Origin: Clusia tigrina
Lineage: Eukaryota > Arthropoda > Insecta > Diptera > Clusiidae
DNA length: 64,000 nucleotides
NCBI GenBank assembly: GCA_920105625.2
Contig: OV050033.1
Location: forward strand, 93,622,280 to 93,686,279
Reading direction: 5' to 3'
Shown here: positions 26,218 through 38,700 of the stretch, one piece after another
How the letters are laid out: each line of letters opens with the position of its first letter
Numbering within the stretch: the stretch's first letter is position 1
Translations under genes and position numbers: made by a program
Notes under the pieces: model-generated
What the model was told of the DNA's origin: nothing
Seen by the model: only the letters and a program-made list of their open reading frames with translations
The model's database searches: none

Positions 26218-28672
26218 CTCGAGCCTCTTGTCAATTTAAGCTATCGCTCAAAGCTATGCTACCATTGAGTCCCAAATCAAACACTGACAAAAATTCAAAT
26301 GGCCCTAACTTCTATACGGTACGTCCTACACCTATCAAAGTTTGAAACATACAAATGCTTGTAACTTTTTACTGGAGCGTCATAAAACCTTGAAATTTTG
26401 TAACAATAAAGTACTCGAGCCTCTTGTCAATTTAAGCTATCGATCAAAGCTGTGGTACCCTTGAGTCCCAAATCAAACACTGATAAAGCTTCAAGTGGCC
26501 CTAACTTCTATACGGTATGTCCTACACCTATCAAAGTTTGAAACATACAAATGCTTGTAACTTTTTACTGGAGCGTCATAAAACCTAGAAATTTTGTAAC
26601 AATAAAGTACTCGAGCCTCTTGTCAATTTAAGCTATCGCGCAAAGCTATGCTACCCTTGAGTCCCAAATCAAACACTGATAAAGCTTCAAATGGCCCTAC
26701 CTTCTATACGGTACGTCCTACACCTATCAAAGTTTGCAACATACAAATGCTTGTAACTTTTTACTGGAGCGTCATAAAACCTAGAAATTTTGTAACAATA
26801 AAGTACTCGAGCCTCTTGTCAATTTAAGCTATCGCTCAAAGCTGTGGTACCCTTGAGTCCCAAATCAAACACTGATAAAGCTTCAAGTGGCCCTAACTTC
26901 TATTCGGTACGTCCTACACCTATCAAAGTTTGAAACATACAAATGCTTGTAACTTTTTACTGGAGCGTCATAAAACCTTGAAATTTTGTAACAATAAAGT
27001 ACTCGAGCCTCTTGTCAATTTAAGCTATCGGTCAAAGCTGTGCTACCCTTGTGTCCCAAATCAAACACTGATAAAGCTTCAAATGGCCCTAACTTCTATA
27101 CGGTACGTCCTACACCTATCAAAGTTTGCAACGTACAAATGCTTGTAACTTTTTACTGGAGTGTCATAAAACCTTGAAATTTTGTAACAATAAAGTACTC
27201 GAGCCTCTTGTCAATTTAAGCTATCGCTCAAAACTATGCTACCCTTCAGTGCCAAATCAAACACTGATAAAGCTTCAAATGGCCCTAACTTCTATACGGC
27301 TCGTCCTACACCTATCAAAGTTTGAAACATACAAATGCTTGTAACTTTTTACTGGAGCGTCATAAAACCTTGAAATTTTGTAACAATAAAGTACTCGAGC
27401 CTCTTGTCAATTTAAGCTATCGGTCAAAGCTGTGCTACCCTTGTGTCCCAAATCAAACTCTGATAAAAATTCAAATGGCCCTAACTTCTATACGGTACGT
27501 CCTACACCTATCAAAGTTTGCAACGTACAAATGCTTGTAACTTTTTACTGGAGTGTCATAAAACCTTGAAATTTTGTAACAATAAAGTACTCGAGCCTCT
27601 TGTCAATTTAAGCTATCGCTCAAAACTATGCTACCCTTCAGTGCCAAATCAAACACTGATAAAGCTTCAAATGGCCCTAACTTCTATACGGCACGTCCTA
27701 CACCTATCAAAGTTTGCCACATATAAATGCTTGTAACTTTTTACTGGAGCGTCATAAACCCTTGAAATTTTGTAACAATAAAGTACTCGAGCCTCTTGTC
27801 AATTTAAGCTATCGCTCAAAGCTGTGCTACCATTGAGTCCCAAATCAAACACTGACAAAAATTCAAATGGCCCTACCTTCTATACGGTACGTCCTACACC
27901 TATCAAAGTTTGAAACATACAAATGCTTGTAACTTTTTACTGGAGCGTCATAAAACCTTGAAATTTTGTAACAATAAAGTACTCGAGCCTCTTGTCAATT
28001 TAAGCTATCGGTCAAAGCTGTGCTACCCTTGTGTCCCAAATCAAACTCTGATAAAAATTCAAATGGCCCTAACTTCTATACGGTACGTCCTACACCTATC
28101 AAAGTTTGCAACGTACAAATGCTTGTAACTTTTTACTGGAGTGTCATAAAACCTTGAAATTTTGTAACAATAAAGTACTCGAGCCTCTTGTCAATTTAAG
28201 CTATCGCTCAAAGCTATGCTACCATTGAGTCCCAAATCAAACACTGACAAAAATTCAAATGGCCCTAACTTCTATACGGTACGTCCTACACCTATCAAAG
28301 TTTGAAACATACAAATGCTTGTAACTTTTTACTGGAGCGTCATAAAACCTTGAAATTTTGTAACAATAAAGTACTCGAGCCTCTTGTCAATTTAAGCTAT
28401 CGGTCAAAGCTGTGCTACCCTTGTGTCCCAAATCAAACTCTGATTAAAATTCAAATGGCCCTAACTTCTATACGGTACGTCCTACACCTATCAAAGTTTG
28501 CAACGTACAAATGCTTGTAACTTTTTACTGGAGTGTCATAAAACCTTGAAATTTTGTAACAATAAAGTACTCGAGCCTCTTGTCAATTTAAGCTATCGAT
28601 CAAAGCTGTGGTACCCTTGAGTCCCAAATCAAACACTGATAAAGCTTCAAGTGGCCCTAACTTCTATACGGT

Positions 28673-28912
28673 ATGTCCTACACCTATCAAAGTTTGAAAC
28701 ATACAAATGCTTGTAACTTTTTACTGGAGCGTCATAAAACCTTGAAATTTTGTAACAATAAAGTACTCGAGCCTCTTGTCAATTTAAGCTATCGCTCAAA
28801 GCTGTGCTACACTTGTGTCCCAAATCAAACTCTGATAAAAATTCAAATGGCCCTACCTTCTATACGGTACGTCCTACACCTATCAAAGTTTGCAACGTAC
28901 AAATGCTTGTAA
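28673..28912 (+). other. 79-codon ATG open frame, by-product of satellite; not called a gene
   Basis: A C-to-T change in GGTACGTCC gives GGTATGTCC and supplies an ATG seven codons upstream of the usual TTG. The frame then follows an A-like monomer to the normal TAA. The same GGTATGTCC occurs near 20830, 24554 and 26514, but there the frame closes early at CCTAG. This argues against any selected coding role. Confidence 0.75.
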
Positions 28913-29370
28913 CTTTTTACTGGAGCGTCATAATACCTTGAAATTTTGTAACAATAAAGTACTCGAGCCTCTTGTCAATTTAAGCTATCGCTCAAAGCTA
29001 TGCTACCATTGAGTCCCAAATCAAACACTGACAAAAATTCAAATGGCCCTAACTTCTATACGGTACGTCCTACACCTATCAAAGTTTGAAACATACAAAT
29101 GCTTGTAACTTTTTACTGGAGCGTCATAAAACCTTGAAATTTTGTAACAATAAAGTACTCGAGCCTCTTGTCAATTTAAGCTATCGGTCAAAGCTGTGCT
29201 ACCCTTGTGTCCCAAATCAAACTCTGATAAAAATTCAAATGGCCCTAACTTCTATACGGCACGTCCTACACCTATCAAAGTTTGCCACATATAAATGCTT
29301 GTAACTTTTTACTGGAGCGTCATAAAACCTTGAAATTTTTTAACAATAAAGTACTCGAGCCTCTTGTCAA
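28681..29370 (+). repeat. Transition satellite monomers
   Basis: About 3.5 monomers link the variable-unit domain on the left to the 1959-bp units on the right. They combine A-type halves (AACTCTGAT) with CCTACCTTC and GCGTCATAATACC variants, which become common from here on, and the first C-type monomers of the right-hand style. GCTACACTTGTGTCCC near 28806 is a private change. No sequence other than satellite is present. Confidence 0.75.
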
Positions 29371-31329
29371 TTTCAGCTATCGCTCAAAGCTATGCTACCA
29401 TTGAGTCCCAAATCAAACACTGACAAAAATTCAAATGGCCCTAACTTCTATACGGTACGTCCTACACCTATCAAAGTTTGCAACGTACAAATGCTTGTAA
29501 CTTTTTACTGGAGTGTCATAAAACCTTGAAATTTTGTAACAATAAAGTACTCGAGCCTCTTGTCAATTTAAGCTATCGCTCAAAACTATGCTACCCTTCA
29601 GTGCCAAATCAAACACTAATAAAGCTTCAAATGGCCCTAACTTCTATACGGCACGTCCTACACCTATCAAAGTTTGCCACATATAAATGCTTGTAACTTT
29701 TTACTGGAGCGTCATAAAACGTTGAAATTTTGTAACAATAAAGTACTCGAGCCTCTTGTCAATTTAAGCTATCGCTCAAAGCTGTGGTACCCTTGAGTCC
29801 CAAATCAAACACTGACAAAAATTCAAATGGCCCTAACTTCTATACGGTACGTCCTACACCTATCAAAGTTTGCAACATACAAATGCTTGTAACTTTTTAC
29901 TGGAGCGTCATAAAACCTTGAAATTTTGTAACAATAAAGTACTCGAGCCTCTTGTCAATTTAAGCTATCGGTCAAAGCTGTGCTACCCTTGTGTCCCAAA
30001 TCAAACTCTGATAACAATTCTAATGGCCCTAACTTCTATACGGTACGTCCTACACCTATCAAAGTTTGCAACGTACAAATGCTTGTAACTTTTTACTGGA
30101 GTGTCATAAAACCTTGAAATTTTGTAACAAAAAAGTACTCGAGCCTCTTGTCAATTTAAGCTATCGCTCAAAGCTGTGCTACCCTTGTGTCCCAAATCAA
30201 ACTCTGATAAAAATTCAAATGGCCCTACCTTCTATACGGTACGTCCTACACCTATCAAAGTTTGCAACGTACAAATGCTTGTAACTTTTTACTGGAGCGT
30301 CATAATACCTTGAAATTTTGTAACAATAAAGTACTCGAGCCTCTTGTCAATTTAAGCTATCGCTCAAAGCTATGCTACCATTGAGTCCCAAATCAAACAC
30401 TGACAAAAATTCAAATGGCCCTAACTTCTATACGGTACGTCCTACACCTATCAAAGTTTGAAACATACAAATGCTTGTAACTTTTTCCTGGAGCGTCATA
30501 AAACCTTGAAATTTTTAACAATAAAGTACTCGAGCCTCTTGTCAATTTAAGCTATCGGTCAAAGCTGTGCTACCCTTGTGTCCCAAATCAAACTCTGATA
30601 AAAATTCAAATGGCCCTAACTTCTATACGGCACGTCCTACACCTATCAAAGTTTGCCACATATAAATTCTTGTAACTTTTTACTGGAGCGTCATAAAACC
30701 TTGAAATTTTGTAACAATAAAGTACTCGAGCCTCTTGTCAATTTAAGCTATCGCTCAAAGCTGTGGTACCCTTGAGTCCCAAATCAAACACTGACAAAAG
30801 TTCAAATGGCCCTAACTTCTATACGGTACGTCCTACACCTATCAAAGTTTGCAACATACAAATGCTTGTAACTTTTTACTGGAGCGTCATAAAACCTTGA
30901 AATTTTGTAACAATAAAGTACTCGAGCCTCTTGTCAATTTAAGCTATCGGTCAAAGCTGTGCTACCCTTCTGTCCCAAATCAAACTCTGATAAAAATTCA
31001 AATGGCCCTACCTTCTATACGGTACGTCCTACACCTATCAAAGTTTGCAACGTACAAATGCTTGTAACTTTTTACTGGAGCGTCATAAAACCTTGAAATT
31101 TTGTAACAATAAAGTACTCGAGCCTCTTGTCAATTTAAGCTATCGGTCAAAGCTGTGCTACCCTTGTGTCCCAAATCAAACTCTGATAAAAATTCAAATG
31201 GCCCTAACTTCTATACGGCACGTCCTACACCTATCAAAGTTTGCCACATATAAATGCTTGTAACTTTTTACTGGAGCGTCATAAAACCTTGAAATTTTTT
31301 AACAATAAAGTACTCGAGCCTCTTGTCAA
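29371..31329 (+). repeat. 1959-bp higher-order unit, copy 1 (10 monomers minus 1 base)
   Basis: The variant TTTCAGCT opens each copy of this unit, at 29371, 31330 and 34073. Inside it are ACTAATAAAGC (29615), AACAATTCTAATGG, AACAAAAAAGTACTC, TTTTTCCTGG and a one-base deletion in the T run near 30510. The deletion accounts for the unit being one base short of 10 x 196. The same ordered set of variants follows in the next two copies. Confidence 0.88.
30505..30522 (+). other. One-base deletion in the T run, present in three unit copies
   Basis: TTGAAATTTTTAACAATAAAG has five T where related monomers have six. The same allele occurs near 33253 and 35212, once in each copy of the 1959-bp unit. 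It explains why units measure 1959 and 2743 bp and not multiples of 196. It marks the three copies as descended from one. Confidence 0.85.
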
Positions 31330-34072
31330 TTTCAGCTATCGCTCAAAGCTATGCTACCATTGAGTCCCAAATCAAACACTGACAAAAATTCAAATGGCCC
31401 TAACTTCTATACGGTACGTCCTACACCTATCAAAGTTTGCAACGTACAAATGCTTGTAACTTTTTACTGGAGCGTCATAAAACCTTGAAATTTTGTAACA
31501 ATAAAGTACTCGAGCCTCTTGTCAATTTAAGCTATCGCTCAAAACTATGCTACCCTTCAGTGCCAAATCAAACACTAATAAAGCTTCAAATGGCCCTAAC
31601 TTCTATACGGCACGTCCTACACCTATCAAAGTTTGCCACATATAAATGCTTGTAACTTTTTACTGGAGCGTCATAAAACCTTGAAATTTTGTAACAATAA
31701 AGTACTCGAGCCTCTTGTCAATTTAAGCTATCGCTCAAAGCTGTGGTACCCTTGAGTCCCAAATCAAACACTGACAAAAATTCAAATGGCCCTAACTTCT
31801 ATACGGTACGTCCTACACATATCAAAGTTTGCAACATACAAATGCTTGTAACTTTTTACTGGAGCGTCATAAAACCTTGAAATTTTGTAACAATAAAGTA
31901 CTCGAGCCTCTTGTCAATTTAAGCTATCGGTCAAAGCTGTGCTACCCTTGTGTCCCAAATCAAACTCTGATAACAATTCTAATGGCCCTAACTTCTATAC
32001 GGTACGTCCTACACCTATCAAAGTTTGCAACGTACAAATGCTTGTAACTTTTTACTGGAGTGTCATAAAACCTTGAAATTTTGTAACAAAAAAGTACTCG
32101 AGCCTCTTGTCAATTTAAGCTATCGCTCAAAGCTGTGCTACCCTTGTGTCCCAAATCAAACTCTGATAAAAATTCAAATGGCCCTACCTTCTATACGGTA
32201 CGTCCTACACCTATCAAAGTTTGCAACGTACAAATGCTTGTAACTTTTTACTGGAGCGTCATAATACCTTGAAATTTTGTAACAATAAAGTACTCGAGCC
32301 TCTTGTCAATTTAAGCTATCGCTCAAAACTATGCTACCCTTCAGTGCCAAATCAAACACTAATAAAGCTTCAAATGGCCCTAACTTCTATACGGCACGTC
32401 CTACACCTATCAAAGTTTGCCACATATAAATGCTTGTAACTTTTTACTGGAGCGTCATAAAACCTTGAAATTTTGTAACAATAAAGTACTCGAGCCTCTT
32501 GTCAATTTAAGCTATCGCTCAAAGCTGTGGTACCCTTGAGTCCCAAATCAAACACTGACAAAAATTCAAATGGCCCTAACTTCTATACGGTACGTCCTAC
32601 ACCTATCAAAGTTTGCAACATACAAATGCTTGTAACTTTTTACTGGAGCGTCATAAAACCTTGAAATTTTGTAACAATAAAGTACTCGAGCCTCTTGTCA
32701 ATTTAAGCTATCGGTCAAAGCTGTGCTACCCTTGTGTCCCAAATCAAACTCTGATAAAAATTCTAATGGCCCTAACTTCTATACGGTACGTCCTACACCT
32801 ATCAAAGTTTGCAACGTACAAATGCTTGTAACTTTTTACTGGAGTGTCATAAAACCTTGAAATTTTGTAACAAAAAAGTACTCGAGCCTCTTGTCAATTT
32901 AAGCTATCGCTCAAAGCTGTGCTACCCTTGTGTCCCAAATCAAACTCTGATAAAAATTCAAATGGCCCTACCTTCTATACGGTACGTCCTACACCTATCA
33001 AAGTTTGCAACGTACAAATGCTTGTAACTTTTTACTGGAGCGTCATAATACCTTGAAATTTTGTAACAATAAAGTACTCGAGCCTCTTGTCAATTTAAGC
33101 TATCGCTCAAAGCTATGCTACCATTGAGTCCCAAATCAAACACTGACAAAAATTCAAATGGCCCTAACTTCTATACGGTACGTCCTACACCTATCAAAGT
33201 TTGAAACATACAAATGCTTGTAACTTTTTCCTGGAGCGTCATAAAACCTTGAAATTTTTAACAATAAAGTACTCGAGCCTCTTGTCAATTTAAGCTATCG
33301 GTCAAAGCTGTGCTACCCTTGTGTCCCAAATCAAACTCTGATAAAAATTCAAATGGCCCTAACTTCTATACGGCACGTCCTACACCTATCAAAGTTTGCC
33401 ACATATAAATTCTTGTAACTTTTTACTGGAGCGTCATAAAACCTTGAAATTTTGTAACAATAAAGTACTCGAGATTCTTGTCAATTTAAGCTATCGCTCA
33501 AAGCTGTGGTACCCTTGAGTCCCAAATCAAACACTGACAAAAGTTCAAATGGCCCTAACTTCTATACGGTACGTCCTACACCTATCAAAGTTTGCAACAT
33601 ACAAATGCTTGTAACTTTTTACTGGAGCGTCATAAAACCTTGAAATTTTGTAACAATAAAGTACTCGAGCCTCTTGTCAATTTAAGCTATCGGTCAAAGC
33701 TGTGCTACCCTTCTGTCCCAAATCAAACTCTGATAAAAATTCAAATGGCCCTACCTTCTATACGGTACGTCCTACACCTATCAAAGTTTGCAACGTACAA
33801 ATGCTTGTAACTTTTTACTGGAGCGTCATAAAACCTTGAAATTTTGTAACAATAAAGTACTCGAGCCTCTTGTCAATTTAAGCTATCGGTCAAAGCTGTG
33901 CTACCCTTGTGTCCCAAATCAAACTCTGATAAAAATTCAAATGGCCCTAACTTCTATACGGCACGTCCTACACCTATCAAAGTTTGCCACATATAAATGC
34001 TTGTAACTTTTTACTGGAGCGTCATAAAACCTTGAAATTTTTTAACAATAAAGTACTCGAGCCTCTTGTCAA
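31330..34072 (+). repeat. Expanded higher-order unit, copy 2 (2743 bp)
   Basis: This copy has the variant set of the 1959-bp unit but is 784 bp, exactly four monomers, longer. The extra length is an internal tandem duplication: about 31540-32320 repeats at about 32324-33104, including CTAATGGCCC and the AAAAAAGTACTC monomer in both. The inner copies differ by a few bases. For example, ATAACAATTCTAATGG in the first is ATAAAAATTCTAATGG in the second. The deletion marker is at about 33253. This is a clear expansion of part of a higher-order unit. Confidence 0.88.
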
Positions 34073-35790
34073 TTTCAGCTATCGCTCAAAGCTATGCTAC
34101 CATTGAGTCCCAAATCAAACACTGACAAAAATTCAAATGGCCCTAACTTCTATACGGTACGTCCTACACCTATCAAAGTTTGCAACGTACAAATGCTTGT
34201 AACTTTTTACTGGAGTGTCATAAAACCTTGAAATTTTGTAACAATAAAGTACTCGAGCCTCTTGTCAATTTAAGCTATCGCTCAAAACTATGCTACCCTT
34301 CAGTGCCAAATCAAACACTAATAAAGCTTCAAATGGCCCTAACTTCTATACGGCACGTCCTACACCTATCAAAGTTTGCCACATATAAATGCTTGTAACT
34401 TTTTACTGGAGCGTCATAAAACCTTGAAATTTTGTAACAATAAAGTACTCGAGCCTCTTGTCAATTTAAGCTATCGCTCAAAGCTGTGGTACCCTTGAGT
34501 CCCAAATCAAACACTGACAAAAATTCAAATGGCCCTAACTTCTATACGGTACGTCCTACACATATCAAAGTTTGCAACATACAAATGCTTGTAACTTTTT
34601 ACTGGAGCGTCATAAAACCTTGAAATTTTGTAACAATAAAGTACTCGAGCCTCTTGTCAATTTAAGCTATCGGTCAAAGCTGTGCTACCCTTGTGTCCCA
34701 AATCAAACTCTGATAACAATTCTAATGGCCCTAACTTCTATACGGTACGTCCTACACCTATCAAAGTTTGCAACGTACAAATGCTTGTAACTTTTTACTG
34801 GAGTGTCATAAAACCTTGAAATTTTGTAACAAAAAAGTACTCGAGCCTCTTGTCAATTTAAGCTATCGCTCAAAGCTGTGCTACCCTTGTGTCCCAAATC
34901 AAACTCTGATAAAAATTCAAATGGCCCTACCTTCTATACGGTACGTCCTACACCTATCAAAGTTTGCAACGTACAAATGCTTGTAACTTTTTACTGGAGC
35001 GTCATAATACCTTGAAATTTTGTAACAATAAAGTACTCGAGCCTCTTGTCAATTTAAGCTATCGCTCAAAGCTATGCTACCATTGAGTCCCAAATCAAAC
35101 ACTGACAAAAATTCAAATGGCCCTAACTTCTATACGGTACGTCCTACACCTATCAAAGTTTGAAACATACAAATGCTTGTAACTTTTTCCTGGAGCGTCA
35201 TAAAACCTTGAAATTTTTAACAATAAAGTACTCGAGCCTCTTGTCAATTTAAGCTATCGGTCAAAGCTGTGCTACCCTTGTGTCCCAAATCAAACTCTGA
35301 TAAAAATTCAAATGGCCCTAACTTCTATACGGCACGTCCTACACCTATCAAAGTTTGCCATATATAAATTCTTGTAACTTTTTACTGGAGCGTCATAAAA
35401 CCTTGAAATTTTGTAACAATAAAGTACTCGAGCCTCTTGTCAATTTAAGCTATCGCTCAAAGCTGTGGTACCCTTGAGTCCCAAATCAAACACTGACAAA
35501 AGTTCAAATGGCCCTAACTTCTATACGGTACGTCCTACACCTATCAAAGTTTGCAACATACAAATGCTTGTAACTTTTTACTGGAGCGTCATAAAACCTT
35601 GAAATTTTGTAACAATAAAGTACTCGAGCCTCTTGTCAATTTAAGCTATCGGTCAAAGCTGTGCTACCCTTCTGTCCCAAATCAAACTCTGATAAAAATT
35701 CAAATGGCCCTACCTTCTATACGGTACGTCCTACACCTATCAAAGTTTGCAACGTACAAATGCTTGTAACTTTTTACTGGAGCGTCATAA
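34073..35790 (+). repeat. 1959-bp higher-order unit, copy 3 (incomplete)
   Basis: It starts with TTTCAGCT at 34073 and follows copy 2 at an offset of 2743 to about 35068, then at an offset of 1959. It carries ACTAATAAAGC at 34318, the TTTTTCCTGG monomer near 35185 and the one-base deletion near 35212. Similarity ends near 35790, where it reads GCGTCATAATACC and the source reads GCGTCATAAAACC. The remainder of a full unit is replaced by monomers of the next domain. Confidence 0.83.
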
Positions 35791-38700
35791 TACCTTGAAA
35801 TTTTGTAACAATAAAGTACTCGAGCCTCTTGTCAATTTAAGCTATCGCTCAAAGCTATGCTACCATTGAGTCCCAAATCAAACACTAACAAAAATTCAAA
35901 TGGCCCTAACTTCTATACGGTACGTCCTACACCTATCAAAGTTTGAAACATACAAATGCTTGTAACTTTTTACTGGAGTGTCATAAAACCTTGAAATTTT
36001 GTAACAATAAAGTACTCGAGCCTCTTGTCAATTTAAGCTATCGGTCAAAGCTGTGCTACCCTTGTGTCCCAAATCAAACTCTGATAAAAATTCAAATGGC
36101 CCTAACTTCTATACGGTACGTCCTACACCTATCAAAGTTTGCAACGTACAAATGCTTGTAACTTTTTACTGGAGTGTCATAAAACCTTGAAATTTTGTAA
36201 CAATAAAGTACTCGAGCCTCTTGTCAATTTAAGCTATCGCTCAAAACTATGCTACCCTTCAGTGCCAAATCAAACACTGATAAAGCTTCAAATGGCCCTA
36301 ACTTCTATACGGCACGTCCTACACCTATCAAAGTTTGCCACATATAAATGCTTGTAACTTTTTACTGGAGTGTCATAAAACCTTGAAATTTTTTAACAAT
36401 AAAGTACTCGAGCCTCTTGTCAATTTAAGCTATCGCTCAAAGCTATGCTACCATTGAGTCCCAAATCAAACACTGACAAAAATTCAAATGGCCCTAACTT
36501 CTATACGGTACGTCCTACACCTATCAAAGTTTGAAACATACAAATGCTTGTAACTTTTTACTGGAGTGTCATAAAACCTTGAAATTTTGTAACAATAAAG
36601 TACTCGAGCCTCTTGTCAATTTAAGCTATCGGTCAAAGCTGTGCTACCCTTGTGTCCCAAATCAAACTCTGATAAAAATTCAAATGGCCCTACCTTCTAT
36701 ACGGTACGTCCTACACCTATCAAAGTTTGCAACGTACAAATGCTTGTAACTTTTTACTGGAGCGTCATAATACCTTGAAATTTTGTAACAATAAAATACT
36801 CGAGCCTCTTGTCAATTTAAGCTATCGCTCAAAACTATGCTACCCTTCAGTGCCAAATCAAACACTGATAAAGCTTCAAATGGCCCTAACTTCTATACGG
36901 CACGTCCTACACCTATCAAAGTTTGCCACATATAAATGCTTGTAACTTTTTACTGGAGTGTCATAAAACCTTGAAATTTTGTAACAATAAAGTACTCGAG
37001 CCTCTTGTCAATTTAAGCTATCGCTCAAAACTATGCTACTCTTCAGTGCCAAATCAAACACTGATAAAGCTTCAAATGGCCCTAACTTCTATACGGCACG
37101 TCCTACACCTATCAAAGTTTGCCACATATAAATGCTTGTAACTTTTTACTGGAGTGTCATAAAACCTTGAAATTTTTTAACAATAAAGTACTCGAGCCTC
37201 TTGTCAATTTAAGCTATCGCTCAAAGCTATGCTACCATTGAGTCCCAAATCAAACACTGACAAAAATTCAAATGGCCCTAACTTCTATACGGTACGTCCT
37301 ACACCTATCAAAGTTTGCAACATACAAATGCTTGTAACTTTTTACTGGAGCGTCATAAAACCTTGAAATTTTTTAACAATAAAGTACTCGAGCCTCTTGT
37401 CAATTTAAGCTATCGCTCAAAGCTATGCTACCATTGAGTCCCAAATCAAACACTGACAAAAATTCAAATGGCCCTAACTTCTATACGGTACGTCCTACAC
37501 CTATCAAAGTTTGCAACGTACAAATGCTTGTAACTTTTTACTGGAGTGTCATAAAACCTTCAAATTTTGTAACAATAAAGTACTCGAGCCTCTTGTCAAT
37601 TTAAGCTATCGGTCAAAGCTGTGCTACCCTTGTGTCCCAAATCAAACTCTGATAAAAATTCAAATGGCCCTAACTTCTATACGGTACGTCCTACACCTAT
37701 CAAAGTTTGCAACGTACAAATGCTTGTAACTTTTTACTGGATTGTCATAAAACCTTGAAATTTTGTAACAATAAAGTACTCGAGCCTCTTGTCAATTTAA
37801 GCTATCGCTCAAAACTATGCTACCCTTCAGTGCCAAATCAAACACTGATAAAGCTTCAAATGGCCCTAACTTCTATACGGCACGTCCTACACCTATCAAA
37901 GTTTGCCACATATAAATGCTTGTAACTTTTTACTGGAGTGTCATAAAACCTTGAAATTTTTTAACAATAAAGTACTCGAGCCTCTTGTCAATTTAAGCTA
38001 TCGCTCAAAGCTATGCTACCATTGAGTCCCAAATCAAACACTGACAAAAATTCAAATGGCCCTAACTTCTATACGGTACGTCCTACACCTATCAAAGTTT
38101 GCAACATACAAATGCTTGTAACTTTTTACTGGAGCGTCATAAAACCTTGAAATTTTTTAACAATAAAGTACTCGAGCCTCTTGTCAATTTAAGCTATCGC
38201 TCAAAGCTATGCTACCATTGAGTCCCAAATCAAACACTGACAAAAATTCAAATGGCCCTAACTTATATACGGTACGTCCTACACCTATCAAAGTTTGAAA
38301 CATACAAATGCTTGTAACTTTTTACTGGAGTGTCATAAAACCTTGAAATTTTGTAACAATAAAGTACTCGAGCCTCTTGTCAATTTAAGCTATCGGTCAA
38401 AGCTACTCTACCATTGAGTCCCAAATCAAACACTGACAAAAATTCAAATGGCCCTAACTTCTATACGGTACGTCCTACACCTATCAAAGTTTGAAACATA
38501 CAAATGCTTGTAACTTTTTACTGGAGTGTCATAAAACCTTGAAATTTTGTAACAATAAAGTACTCGAGCCTCTTGTCAATTTAAGCTATCGGTCAAAGCT
38601 GTGCTACCCTTGTGTCCCAAATCAAACTCTGATAAAAATTCAAATGGCCCTAACTTCTATACGGTACGTCCTACACCTATCAAAGTTTGCAACGTACAAA

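Larger units (their letters stand above)
16600..28680 (+). repeat. Large higher-order repeat with variable unit length
   Basis: A rare GTCATAAACCCTTG variant (consensus is ATAAAACCTTG) marks one monomer per unit, at about 17562, 19914, 22070, 23638, 25794 and 27754. The spacings are exactly 2352, 2156, 1568, 2156 and 1960 bp, or 12, 11, 8, 11 and 10 monomers. The order of monomers around each anchor is conserved: A-type with GAAACATAC, then B with GGCTCGTCC, then A, then B with GCCACATATAAATGC. Units therefore differ by whole monomers gained or lost while the core order is kept, as unequal crossing-over predicts. Confidence 0.88.

Noticed and set aside
16600..28680. A single fixed higher-order period for the whole domain
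   Set aside because: Anchor spacings are 12, 11, 8, 11 and 10 monomers. Only the core order is fixed, so one period would misdescribe it.
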